Shown: positions 34,211 through 42,526 of the stretch, one piece after another | How positions within the stretch are numbered: position 1 is the stretch's first letter | Layout: the number at the start of each line of letters is the position of its first letter | Origin: Pantoea sp. alder81 | GTDB taxonomy: Bacteria; Pseudomonadota; Gammaproteobacteria; Enterobacterales; Enterobacteriaceae | Direction: 5' to 3' | DNA length: 64,000 nucleotides | NCBI RefSeq assembly: GCF_020179835.1 | Contig: NZ_JAIUDA010000012.1 | Span: forward strand, 54,245-118,244 | Notes under the pieces: model-generated | Databases searched by the model: none | Told to the model about the DNA's origin: nothing | What the model saw: only the letters and a program-made list of their open reading frames with translations | Position numbers and translations under genes: made by a program

Positions 34211-34486
34211 ATGGCACGCGTAACCGTTCAGGACGCAGTAGAGAAAATTGGTAACCGTTTTGACCTGGTGTTGGTCGCTGCACGTCGTGCACGTCAGATG
34301 CAGGTTGGCGGCAAAGATCCGCTGGTTCCAGAAGAGAACGATAAAGCCACCGTTATCGCCCTGCGCGAAATCGAAGAAGGCCTGATCACCAACCAGATTC
34401 TGGATGTCCGTGATCGTCAGGAGCAGCAAGAGCAGGAAGCCGCTGAGTTACAAGCCGTTACCGCTATCGCTGAAGGTCGTCGTTAA
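34211..34486 (+). CDS. rpoZ: RNA polymerase omega subunit
   Basis: The 91-residue omega subunit stabilises the beta-prime subunit and forms one of the ppGpp binding sites on RNA polymerase. It starts MARVTVQDAVEKIGNRFDLV, followed by LVAARRARQMQVGG. Length and sequence match E. coli. It is encoded between gmk and spoT, so the ppGpp synthase/hydrolase and a ppGpp-binding polymerase subunit share an operon, as in E. coli. Confidence 0.98.
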   Translation: MARVTVQDAVEKIGNRFDLVLVAARRARQMQVGGKDPLVPEENDKATVIALREIEEGLITNQILDVRDRQEQQEQEAAELQAVTAIAEGRR

Positions 34487-34506
34487 CAGCACTTCGCAGG
34501 TCAACC

Positions 34507-36615
34507 TTGTATCTGTTTGAAAGCCTCAATCAACTGATTGAAAAATACTTGCCTGAGGAGCAGATTAAGCGCCTCAAGCAAGCTTATCTTGTCGCGCGTG
34601 ATGCCCACGAGGGTCAAACACGCTCCAGCGGTGAACCCTACATCACCCATCCTGTTGCTGTTGCCTGCATTCTGGCCGAGATGAAACTCGACCATGAAAC
34701 GCTGATGGCCGCACTACTGCATGACGTGATCGAAGATACACCCGCCACCTACCAGGATATGGAACAGCTGTTTGGCAAAAGCGTTGCAGAACTGGTGGAA
34801 GGCGTGTCGAAACTCGACAAGCTGAAGTTCCGTGACAAGAAAGAAGCGCAGGCTGAAAACTTCCGCAAAATGATCATGGCGATGGTGCAAGACATCCGCG
34901 TCATTCTGATCAAACTGGCTGACCGCACGCACAACATGCGCACGCTCGGTGCGTTACGACCGGATAAAAAACGTCGTATCGCACTGGAAACGTTAGAGAT
35001 ATACAGTCCTCTGGCGCATCGCCTCGGTATTCATCACCTGAAAACAGAACTGGAAGAGCTCGGCTTTGAAGCGCTCTATCCTAATCGTTTCCGCGTGATC
35101 AAAGAGGTGGTGAAAGCGGCGCGCGGTAACCGTAAAGAGATGATTCAGAAGATTCTTTCTGAAATCGATGGGCGCTTACAGGAAGCAGGCATTCCCTGCC
35201 GTGTCAGTGGCCGTGAAAAACATCTCTATTCGATTTACCGAAAAATGCACCTGAAAGAGCAGCGATTTCACTCGATCATGGATATTTACGCCTTTCGCGT
35301 TATCGTGAAAGACCTGGATACCTGTTATCGCGTGCTCGGTCAGATGCACAGTCTGTACAAGCCGCGTCCCGGACGCGTCAAAGATTACATCGCGATTCCC
35401 AAGGCCAACGGCTATCAATCTTTGCACACCTCGATGATTGGCCCGCACGGCGTGCCGGTCGAAGTGCAGATCCGTACTGAAGATATGGATCAGATGGCAG
35501 AGATGGGGGTAGCGGCACACTGGGCCTATAAAGAGGCCGGTGAAAACGGTACAACCGCCCAGATTCGCGCCCAGCGCTGGCTGCAAAGCCTGCTGGAGCT
35601 GCAACAAAGCGCCGGTAGTTCGTTTGAATTTATCGAAAGCGTGAAATCCGATCTCTTCCCTGATGAGATCTACGTATTCACGCCGGAAGGCCGTATCGTC
35701 GAACTGCCTGCTGGCGCCACGCCAGTAGACTTTGCCTATGCTGTGCATACCGATATCGGCCATGCCTGTGTGGGTGCTCGTGTCGATCGCCAACCTTATC
35801 CGCTGTCACAATCGCTGACCAGCGGTCAAACTATTGAAATCATCACCGCGCCTGGCGCACGTCCTAATGCGGCGTGGCTTAACTTTGTCGTCAGCTCAAA
35901 AGCGCGCGCCAAGATTCGTCAGCTGCTGAAAAATCTGAAGCGTGAAGACTCCGTCAACCTTGGTCGTCGCCTGTTGAGCCATGCGCTCGGCGGCAGCAAG
36001 AAGTTAGCTGAGATCCCGCCAGAAAATATTCAGCACGAGCTGGAGCGCATGAAGCTGGCCGGCATTGAAGATTTGTTGGCGGAAATCGGCCTTGGCAATG
36101 CCATGAGCGTGGTGGTGGCGAAGAACCTGCTGCAGTCTGGCGCTGAGCAACCGCAAAGCAACAGCAAACGCAAAAAGCTGCCGATTAAAGGTGCTGATGG
36201 CGTGCTGATTACCTTTGCCAAGTGCTGCCGCCCTATTCCAGGCGATCCGATTGTCGCGCACGTCAGCCCGGGTAAAGGTCTGGTGGTGCATCACGAATCC
36301 TGTCGAAACATCCGCGGCTATCAGAAAGAGCCAGAGAAGTTCATGCCGGTTGAGTGGGACAAGGTTATCGACCAGGAGTTCGTCGCTGAAATTAAGGTGG
36401 ATATGTTCAACCACCAGGGCGCACTGGCGAACCTGACGGCGGCGATCAACACAGCCGGTTCCAATATTCAGAGTCTCAACACGGAAGAGCGCGATGGCCG
36501 TGTTTACAGCGCCTTTATCCGCCTCACCGCGAACGATCGCGTCCATCTGGCCAATATTATGCGTAAAATCCGCGTAATGCCGGATGTGATTAAAGTTCAC
36601 CGTAACCGTAATTAG
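34507..36615 (+). CDS. spoT: Bifunctional (p)ppGpp synthetase/hydrolase SpoT
   Basis: SpoT degrades, and weakly makes, the alarmone (p)ppGpp under carbon, lipid and iron stress. The protein has 702 residues, identical to E. coli length. Domains in order: HD hydrolase (LLHDVIEDT near residue 72, DRTHNMRTL), synthetase (VSGREKHLYSIYRKM, ANGYQSLHTSMIGPHG), TGS (DEIYVFTPEGRIVELPAGAT), zinc-finger-type CCRPIPGD, and C-terminal ACT (NHQGALANLTAAI). The start is TTG, as in E. coli spoT, 20 bases after rpoZ, with only a weak AGG ahead, which would keep expression low. Confidence 0.98.
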   Translation: MYLFESLNQLIEKYLPEEQIKRLKQAYLVARDAHEGQTRSSGEPYITHPVAVACILAEMKLDHETLMAALLHDVIEDTPATYQDMEQLFGKSVAELVEGVSKLDKLKFRDKKEAQAENFRKMIMAMVQDIRVILIKLADRTHNMRTLGALRPDKKRRIALETLEIYSPLAHRLGIHHLKTELEELGFEALYPNRFRVIKEVVKAARGNRKEMIQKILSEIDGRLQEAGIPCRVSGREKHLYSIYRKMHLKEQRFHSIMDIYAFRVIVKDLDTCYRVLGQMHSLYKPRPGRVKDYIAIPKANGYQSLHTSMIGPHGVPVEVQIRTEDMDQMAEMGVAAHWAYKEAGENGTTAQIRAQRWLQSLLELQQSAGSSFEFIESVKSDLFPDEIYVFTPEGRIVELPAGATPVDFAYAVHTDIGHACVGARVDRQPYPLSQSLTSGQTIEIITAPGARPNAAWLNFVVSSKARAKIRQLLKNLKREDSVNLGRRLLSHALGGSKKLAEIPPENIQHELERMKLAGIEDLLAEIGLGNAMSVVVAKNLLQSGAEQPQSNSKRKKLPIKGADGVLITFAKCCRPIPGDPIVAHVSPGKGLVVHHESCRNIRGYQKEPEKFMPVEWDKVIDQEFVAEIKVDMFNHQGALANLTAAINTAGSNIQSLNTEERDGRVYSAFIRLTANDRVHLANIMRKIRVMPDVIKVHRNRN

Positions 36616-36618
36616 TGC

Positions 36619-37314
36619 ATGAACGCTCAACGTTTTGCTCGTATCCAGGAAATGCTGGCCATGCGCCAGCACGATCTCACCGTCTGCATGGAGCAGGTGC
36701 ATAAGCCGCATAACGTCTCAGCGGTGATTCGTACGGCTGACGCAGTCGGTATCCACGAAGTACACGCCGTCTGGCCTAGCGTGCGCATGCGCACCATGGT
36801 GTCTGCATCTGCAGGCAGCAATAGCTGGGTGAAAGTACAGACGCATCGTCATATCGCGGAAGCCGTACGTCACCTGAAAGATCAGGGTATGCAGGTGCTG
36901 GCCACCAATCTGTCGGCGAACGCGGTGGATTTCCGCGAGATCGATTACACCAGACCAACCTGCATTCTGATGGGTCAGGAAAAAACCGGGATTACCGCTG
37001 AAGCGCTGGCGCTCGCCGATCAGGACATCATTGTGCCGATGGTCGGCATGGTTCAGTCGCTCAACGTGTCCGTCGCTTCCGCGCTGATTCTGTATGAAGC
37101 GCAGCGCCAGCGTCAAAACGCTGGTATGTATAAACGCCAGCACAGCTTGCTGGACGCTGATGAACAGCAGCGTTTACTCTTTGAAGGCGGTTATCCGGTG
37201 CTAGCGCGGGTGGCGAAGCAAAAAGGTCTGCCTTATCCGCATATCAACGCCCAGGGCGAGGTGGAAGCCGATGCCGACTGGTGGGCCACCATGCAATCCA
37301 CAGGTAAAAAATGA
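36619..37314 (+). CDS. trmH: tRNA (guanosine-18-2'-O)-methyltransferase
   Basis: TrmH (SpoU) 2'-O-methylates G18 in the D-loop of tRNAs using S-adenosylmethionine. It has 231 residues (E. coli 229). The three SPOUT knot motifs are visible: NVSAVIRTADAVGIHEVHAV, ILMGQEKTGITAEAL, and IVPMVGMVQSLNVSVASALI. It starts three bases after the spoT stop and overlaps recG by four bases, so the three genes are tightly coupled. Confidence 0.97.
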   Translation: MNAQRFARIQEMLAMRQHDLTVCMEQVHKPHNVSAVIRTADAVGIHEVHAVWPSVRMRTMVSASAGSNSWVKVQTHRHIAEAVRHLKDQGMQVLATNLSANAVDFREIDYTRPTCILMGQEKTGITAEALALADQDIIVPMVGMVQSLNVSVASALILYEAQRQRQNAGMYKRQHSLLDADEQQRLLFEGGYPVLARVAKQKGLPYPHINAQGEVEADADWWATMQSTGKK

Positions 37315-39389
37315 AAGGCCGTCTGCTGGATGCCATACCGCTCAGTACCCTGACCGGCGTCGGCGCCAGTCAGGCGGGGAAACTGGCTAAACTTAGCCTG
37401 TTCACCATTCAGGATTTATTGCTGCATCTGCCGCTACGCTACGAAGATCGCACCCAACTCTACAAGATTAATGACCTGCTGCCGGGCGTCTGGTCCACGG
37501 TGGAAGGTGAAGTGCTGCACAGTGAGATCACGTTTGGCCGCCGCCGCATGCTGGTGTGCCAAATCAGCGATGGCAGCGGTGTGCTCACCATGCGCTTCTT
37601 CAATTTTAATGCCGGGATGAAAAACAGTCTGGCGCCAGGCCGCCGCGTCACCGCTTACGGTGAAATCAAACGCGGCCAGCGCGGTGCTGAAATCATCCAT
37701 CCCGAGTATCGCGTGCAGGGCGAACAAGGCGGCGTGGAGCTACAGGAAACCCTGACACCGGTTTATCCCACCACCGAAGGTATTCGCCAGGCAACGCTGC
37801 GCAATCTCACCGATCAAGCGCTGACATTGCTGGAGAGCTGTCCGATTGCCGAGCTGCTGCCGTCAGAACTGAGCGGCGGCTTGATGAGTTTGCCGGATGC
37901 ATTGCGCACGCTGCATCGCCCGCCACCCGATTTACGTCTCAGCGAGCTGGAAACCGGTCGCCATCCCGCACAAAAGCGCTTAATTCTCGAAGAGCTGCTG
38001 GCGCACAATCTCAGCATGTTAGCCGTGCGCGCCGGTGCACAACGTCATCATGCGTTGCCAATGCCTGCAAAGCATAAACTGGCGGATCAATTGCTGGCCG
38101 CGCTACCCTTCTCACCCACTGGCGCGCAAAAGCGTGTGGTTGAGGAGATTGAGCGCGATTTAGCCAATGATTTCCCGATGATGCGTCTGGTGCAGGGCGA
38201 TGTTGGATCGGGTAAAACGCTGGTCGCGGCGCTGGCAGCGCTGGATGTCATCGCGCATGGCAAACAGGTGGCGCTGATGGCACCAACCGAATTACTGGCC
38301 GAGCAGCATGCCAACAATTTCCGTCAGTGGTTTGCGCCGCTAGGCATTGAGGTGGGTTGGCTAGCTGGCAAGCAGAAAGGCAAAGCGCGTGAAGCCCAGC
38401 AGGAAGCGATTGCCAGCGGACAGGTGGCGATGGTGGTCGGCACCCATGCGTTGTTCCAGGAGCAGGTCAAATTCAACGGCATGGCGCTGGTGATCATTGA
38501 TGAACAGCATCGCTTTGGCGTGCATCAACGCCTCGCACTGTGGGAAAAAGGCGAAGAGCAGGGTTTCCATCCGCACCAGCTGATCATGACCGCCACGCCG
38601 ATTCCACGTACCCTGGCGATGACCGCCTATGCCGATCTCGATACCTCCACCATCGATGAATTGCCGCCCGGCCGCACACCGGTCACCACGGTGGCCATTC
38701 CGGATACCCGCCGTGGCGATATCATCGAGCGAGTGAAAAATGCCTGCCATGAAGGTCGCCAGGCTTACTGGGTGTGTACGCTGATTGAAGAGTCGGACGT
38801 ATTGGAAGCCCAAGCGGCGGAAGCCACCTGGGAAGAGTTAAAAGTCGCGCTACCAGGCTTGCAAGTTGGGCTGGTGCATGGCCGCATGAAACCGGCAGAA
38901 AAACAGGCGGTGATGGCGGCCTTCAAAGCCAATGAGATTCAGTTGCTGGTCGCTACAACGGTGATTGAAGTCGGGGTTGATGTGCCCAATGCCAGCCTGA
39001 TGATCATCGAAAACCCGGAACGCTTGGGTCTGGCTCAGCTGCATCAGCTGCGTGGCCGCGTCGGTCGTGGCGCAGTGGCCTCGCATTGCGTGCTGCTGTA
39101 CAAAGCGCCGCTCAGCAAAACTGCGCAGAAGCGGTTGCAGGTGCTGCGTGACAGCAACGATGGCTTTGTCATCGCTCAACACGATCTGGAAATTCGCGGG
39201 CCTGGTGAAATGCTCGGTACGCGCCAGACCGGCAACGCGGAATTTAAGGTCGCAGATTTACTGCGCGATCAGGGCATGATCCCGGAAGTGCAGCGTGTGG
39301 CGCGCCATATCCACCAGCACTATCCAGAACAGGCGCAGGCGTTAATTGAACGCTGGCTCCCAGAGACCGAGCGTTACAGCAACGCTTAA
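37311..39389 (+). CDS. recG: ATP-dependent DNA helicase RecG
   Basis: RecG remodels stalled replication forks and branch-migrates Holliday junctions and D-loops. It has 692 residues (E. coli 693). The N-terminal wedge domain binds the branch point. The helicase core has Walker A QGDVGSGKTLVAALAALD, motif II in LVIIDEQHRFGVHQR, motif III TATPIPRTLAMTAYADLDT, and motif VI QLHQLRGRVGRGA. It ends the gmk operon. No strong terminator follows within 60 bases. Confidence 0.97.
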   Translation: MKGRLLDAIPLSTLTGVGASQAGKLAKLSLFTIQDLLLHLPLRYEDRTQLYKINDLLPGVWSTVEGEVLHSEITFGRRRMLVCQISDGSGVLTMRFFNFNAGMKNSLAPGRRVTAYGEIKRGQRGAEIIHPEYRVQGEQGGVELQETLTPVYPTTEGIRQATLRNLTDQALTLLESCPIAELLPSELSGGLMSLPDALRTLHRPPPDLRLSELETGRHPAQKRLILEELLAHNLSMLAVRAGAQRHHALPMPAKHKLADQLLAALPFSPTGAQKRVVEEIERDLANDFPMMRLVQGDVGSGKTLVAALAALDVIAHGKQVALMAPTELLAEQHANNFRQWFAPLGIEVGWLAGKQKGKAREAQQEAIASGQVAMVVGTHALFQEQVKFNGMALVIIDEQHRFGVHQRLALWEKGEEQGFHPHQLIMTATPIPRTLAMTAYADLDTSTIDELPPGRTPVTTVAIPDTRRGDIIERVKNACHEGRQAYWVCTLIEESDVLEAQAAEATWEELKVALPGLQVGLVHGRMKPAEKQAVMAAFKANEIQLLVATTVIEVGVDVPNASLMIIENPERLGLAQLHQLRGRVGRGAVASHCVLLYKAPLSKTAQKRLQVLRDSNDGFVIAQHDLEIRGPGEMLGTRQTGNAEFKVADLLRDQGMIPEVQRVARHIHQHYPEQAQALIERWLPETERYSNA

Positions 39390-39452
39390 CGGTAGGCGCA
39401 CCTGACCGTGCTCAAGCGTGATAAATATCTCGCACTCCACGCCTGATCGACC

Positions 39453-39929
39453 CTACGCGTTACGATCAATCGCCATAAAATCCCCGACAAACTTCTGCAA
39501 CAGGCGCGCCAATTCGGTGCGCTCGCTGTCCTGCCAGTTCTCAAACAGATGCTGATAAATCTGCGCTCGTGCGGCATCGATTTTATCGGTCATCGTCTTA
39601 CCCGCTGCGGTAATCACCGCTTCGTTCACCCGCTTGTCTCTGGCATTTTTCTGCCGCTGCGCCAGTCCCAGCTCTTCCAGTTTCGCGACCTGACGGCTGA
39701 CGGTGGTGTAATCACGCCCGGCGCGCTCGGCCAGTTCCACTACGCCAATCGGACCAAAGCGACCAATCTGAATCAGCAGCGGGAATAAGGCCCGATCGAG
39801 CTGAATGTTGGACTCTTTTATCAGTAACTCATCACGTTGCGGGCGATTGAAGGTGCCCACAATCATTAACAGCGCGTTATGCAGATCATCAAACTCTGCA
39901 CTATTATGTGTATTTTGCACACTTTTCAT
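39453..39929 (-). CDS. MarR family transcriptional regulator
   Basis: A 158-residue winged-helix repressor. The recognition region is IGVVELAERAGRDYTTVSRQ and the wing QRQKNARDKRVNEAVITAAG. It is divergent from an oxidoreductase gene. A 19-bp palindrome in the 70-base gap between their starts is a natural operator for both. The pair occupies the place where E. coli has gltS, between recG and xanP. MarR proteins of this layout often sense phenolics or electrophiles and control the adjacent enzyme, which is inference here. Confidence 0.87.
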   Translation of the reverse strand: MKSVQNTHNSAEFDDLHNALLMIVGTFNRPQRDELLIKESNIQLDRALFPLLIQIGRFGPIGVVELAERAGRDYTTVSRQVAKLEELGLAQRQKNARDKRVNEAVITAAGKTMTDKIDAARAQIYQHLFENWQDSERTELARLLQKFVGDFMAIDRNA

Positions 39930-39953
39930 TGACGTTATCCCGAGGCAGAACTA

Positions 39954-39972
39954 ATGTGTGCATATTACACAT
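39954..39972. promoter_or_regulatory. Candidate MarR operator
   Basis: ATGTGT / GCATATT / ACACAT is a perfect 6-bp inverted repeat with a 7-base spacer. It lies between the divergent MarR and oxidoreductase starts. A related but imperfect copy (GTGTATTTTGCACAC, near 39908-39922) lies inside the first codons of the regulator gene. This is the size and position expected for autoregulation. Confidence 0.65.
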
Positions 39973-39999
39973 ATTATCCGATTACCCAAAGGTGAAAAC

Positions 40000-40935
40000 A
40001 TGAAAGCAGCAATCGTATCTGCAGCAGGCGAACGGCCGGTTTACGGTGATTTTCCAGAGCCTCAGGCCGAGGGCGATCACGTTGTGGTATCCGTGAAAGC
40101 CGCGGCTATCAGCCAACTGGCAAAATCACGCGCGGCCGGCACTCACTACAGCGCAGACTCACACTATCCCTTTATCACCGGCATTGATGGCACGGGCACC
40201 CTGAGTAATGGCGATCCGGTCTATTTCCTGGCTTTCAAAGCCCCGTGGGGCAGCATGGCCGAGAGAACTTTGGTACCCGCCGCCGCCGTTGTGCCGCTGC
40301 CAGCCACGCTGGATCCTGTATTAGCGGCAGCCATTGCCAATCCCGGCATGTCCTCATGGGCAGCACTCACTCGGCGCGCCCAGTTAGCGGAAGGGGAAAC
40401 GGTGCTGATCAATGGCGCAACCGGCACGTCAGGTGGATTGGCGGTACGCATTGCACGACATCTCGGCGCGGGAAAAATCATCGCCACCGGACGTAATCGT
40501 GAAGTGCTGGAACAACTGCGTGGCCAGGGAGCGGACATCACCCTGACGCTCGATGAACTGCCCGGAGCACTGCCTGCCCTGATGAAAGAAGGCATCGACG
40601 TGGTGCTGGATTACCTGTGGGGCCAGAGTGCGCTCGATATCATGCAGGCAGCTGTAGCGGGCGAGGAAAAAGTGGTGCGCTTCGTGCAAATCGGCTCGCT
40701 GAGCGGTCAGGAAATCTCGCTGCACAGCAAGCTGCTGCGCTCATCCGGCCTGACATTGATGGGCAGCGGATTAGGCAGCGTGTCCGATGCGGAACTGATT
40801 GCCTGTATTAGCGAGATGCTGAATGCCGCCGCTGAAAGTGATTTCTCTATCGCCTTCCAGATGCGCCCACTGAGCGACGTGGCACAGGCCTGGCAGGAAG
40901 ATGACAGCCGAAGCCGCACCGTGTTTACGCTCTAA
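40000..40935 (+). CDS. Zinc-free medium-chain oxidoreductase (quinone reductase-like)
   Basis: A 311-residue medium-chain dehydrogenase/reductase. There is an N-terminal GroES-like domain without the zinc-binding Cys/His pattern of alcohol dehydrogenases. A Rossmann domain follows with VLINGATGTSGGLAVRIARH, then FVQIGSLSGQEISLHSKLLR. The quinone oxidoreductase/enoyl reductase subgroup is likely, with NADPH as cofactor. I chose the ATG at 40000 (MKAAIVSAAGERPVYGDF) with AGG upstream, over a frame beginning at 39958 inside the operator. Its expression is probably controlled by the divergent MarR regulator. Substrate unknown. Confidence 0.82.
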   Translation: MKAAIVSAAGERPVYGDFPEPQAEGDHVVVSVKAAAISQLAKSRAAGTHYSADSHYPFITGIDGTGTLSNGDPVYFLAFKAPWGSMAERTLVPAAAVVPLPATLDPVLAAAIANPGMSSWAALTRRAQLAEGETVLINGATGTSGGLAVRIARHLGAGKIIATGRNREVLEQLRGQGADITLTLDELPGALPALMKEGIDVVLDYLWGQSALDIMQAAVAGEEKVVRFVQIGSLSGQEISLHSKLLRSSGLTLMGSGLGSVSDAELIACISEMLNAAAESDFSIAFQMRPLSDVAQAWQEDDSRSRTVFTL

Positions 40936-40958
40936 ATCAATGTAAGTGAAAAGGGGCA

Positions 40959-40974
40959 TTGCAAACGATTGCTT
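40959..40974 (+). promoter_or_regulatory. Candidate PurR operator upstream of xanP
   Basis: GCAAACGATTGC (40961-40972) differs by one base from the PurR core GCAAACGTTTGC. A second weaker match, ACGCAACCGTTT, follows at 40980-40991. Both lie 40-70 bases before the xanP ATG. Purine repression of a xanthine permease makes physiological sense. Confidence 0.65.
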
Positions 40975-41027
40975 TCACAACGCAACCGTTTAAAATCGCC
41001 CCTTTGTTGTTATTGAGAACGCCCACC

Positions 41028-42404
41028 ATGTCCGTCAATACTGCTGAATCTCATCAGCCAATCACTGCAAAAAGTGAACTGATTTACCGCCTCGAAGATC
41101 GTCCACCGCTGCCGCAAACGCTGTTTGCTGCCTGCCAGCATCTGCTGGCGATGTTCGTAGCGGTGATTACGCCCGCGCTGCTGATCTGCCAGGCGCTGGG
41201 TTTACCGGCTCAGGATACGCAGCACATCATCAGCATGTCGCTGTTTGCTTCGGGCGTCGCCTCGATTCTGCAAATCAAAACCTGGGGGCCGGTGGGCTCA
41301 GGCCTGCTGTCGATTCAGGGCACCAGCTTTAACTTTGTGACGCCGCTGATTATGGGCGGTATGGCGCTGAAAAATGGCGGTGCCGATGTGCCGACCATGA
41401 TGGCCGCACTGTTTGGCACGCTGATGGTGGCGTCCTGTACCGAAATGGTGTTGTCTCGCGTGCTGCATCTGGCGCGTCGCATTATCACGCCGCTGGTATC
41501 CGGCATTGTGGTGATGATTATTGGCCTGTCACTGATTCAGGTTGGCCTGACCTCGATTGGCGGTGGTTTCGCGGCAATGAGCGATCACACCTTCGGCGCG
41601 CCAAAAAATCTGTTGCTGGCTGGCGCGGTGTTGGTGGTGATTATTCTGCTTAACCGCCAGCGTAATGCGTATCTGCGCGTTGCCTCACTGGTGATTGCCA
41701 TGGCAGTCGGTTATGCACTGGCCTGGGCGCTGGATATGCTGCCTGCTGCCCCTGCTGTCACTTCTCAGCCACTGGTCGCCGTGCCAACCCCGCTCTACTA
41801 CGGCCTGGGATTTGACTGGAACCTGCTGATCCCGTTGATGCTGGTGTTTATGGTGACCTCACTGGAAACCATCGGCGATATCACCGCGACTTCTGACGTT
41901 TCAGAGCAGCCCGTTACCGGCCCGGTGTATATGAAGCGCCTTAAAGGCGGCGTGCTGGCTAACGGCCTCAACTCATTTGTATCCGCATTGTTCAATACGT
42001 TTCCGAACTCCTGCTTTGGGCAGAACAACGGCGTGATTCAGCTGACCGGCGTTGCCAGCCGTTATGTGGGTTTTGTCGTGGCGCTGATGCTGATCGTACT
42101 CGGCCTGTTCCCGGCAGTGAGTGGTTTTGTGCAGCACATTCCTGAGCCGGTGCTGGGTGGCGCGACCATTGTGATGTTTGGCACTATTGCCGCATCGGGC
42201 GTGCGTATCGTTTCGCGCGAGCCGCTGAACCGTCGCGCCATTATGATCATCGCACTGTCGCTGGCCGTTGGTCTGGGTGTTTCGCAGCAACCACTGATTC
42301 TGCAATTCGCTCCGGACTGGCTGAAAACCCTGCTCTCCTCGGGCATTGCTGCCGGTGGTATCACCGCAATTGTACTTAACCTCGTCTTTCCACAGGAAAA
42401 GTAA
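41028..42404 (+). CDS. xanP: Xanthine permease XanP (NCS2 family)
   Basis: XanP (YicE) is a proton:xanthine symporter of the inner membrane. It has 458 residues with about 12-14 hydrophobic segments. LEDRPPLPQTLFAACQHLLA at the N-terminus, SIQGTSFNFVTPLIMGG, and FPNSCFGQNNGVIQLTGVAS (the NCS2 signature region) match the E. coli protein almost word for word. I chose the ATG at 41028 (MSVNTAESHQ) rather than an in-frame TTG at 40959, which lies in the PurR-like site. A hairpin follows the gene. Confidence 0.95.
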   Translation: MSVNTAESHQPITAKSELIYRLEDRPPLPQTLFAACQHLLAMFVAVITPALLICQALGLPAQDTQHIISMSLFASGVASILQIKTWGPVGSGLLSIQGTSFNFVTPLIMGGMALKNGGADVPTMMAALFGTLMVASCTEMVLSRVLHLARRIITPLVSGIVVMIIGLSLIQVGLTSIGGGFAAMSDHTFGAPKNLLLAGAVLVVIILLNRQRNAYLRVASLVIAMAVGYALAWALDMLPAAPAVTSQPLVAVPTPLYYGLGFDWNLLIPLMLVFMVTSLETIGDITATSDVSEQPVTGPVYMKRLKGGVLANGLNSFVSALFNTFPNSCFGQNNGVIQLTGVASRYVGFVVALMLIVLGLFPAVSGFVQHIPEPVLGGATIVMFGTIAASGVRIVSREPLNRRAIMIIALSLAVGLGVSQQPLILQFAPDWLKTLLSSGIAAGGITAIVLNLVFPQEK

Positions 42405-42410
42405 CCCATA

Positions 42411-42437
42411 AGGCAGGCTGCGGCCTGCCTGTTATTT
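42411..42437 (+). terminator. Hairpin after xanP, probable terminator
   Basis: AGGCAGG / CTGCGG / CCTGCCT is a perfect 7-bp stem, 7 bases after the xanP stop, followed by GTTATTT. The U-tract is interrupted, so termination may be partial. Confidence 0.6.
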
Positions 42438-42526
42438 ATCCGCTTTTACATCCAGGCTGTTGAGGTGTAACGGTAATTCAGGCATAACAACCTCTTACCG
42501 GATAAATATCGGGATGGATGGATGCG

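Noticed and set aside
36004..36711. 235-codon frame on the minus strand
   Set aside because: It lies opposite the spoT C-terminus and the trmH start. The composition is typical of an antisense shadow.
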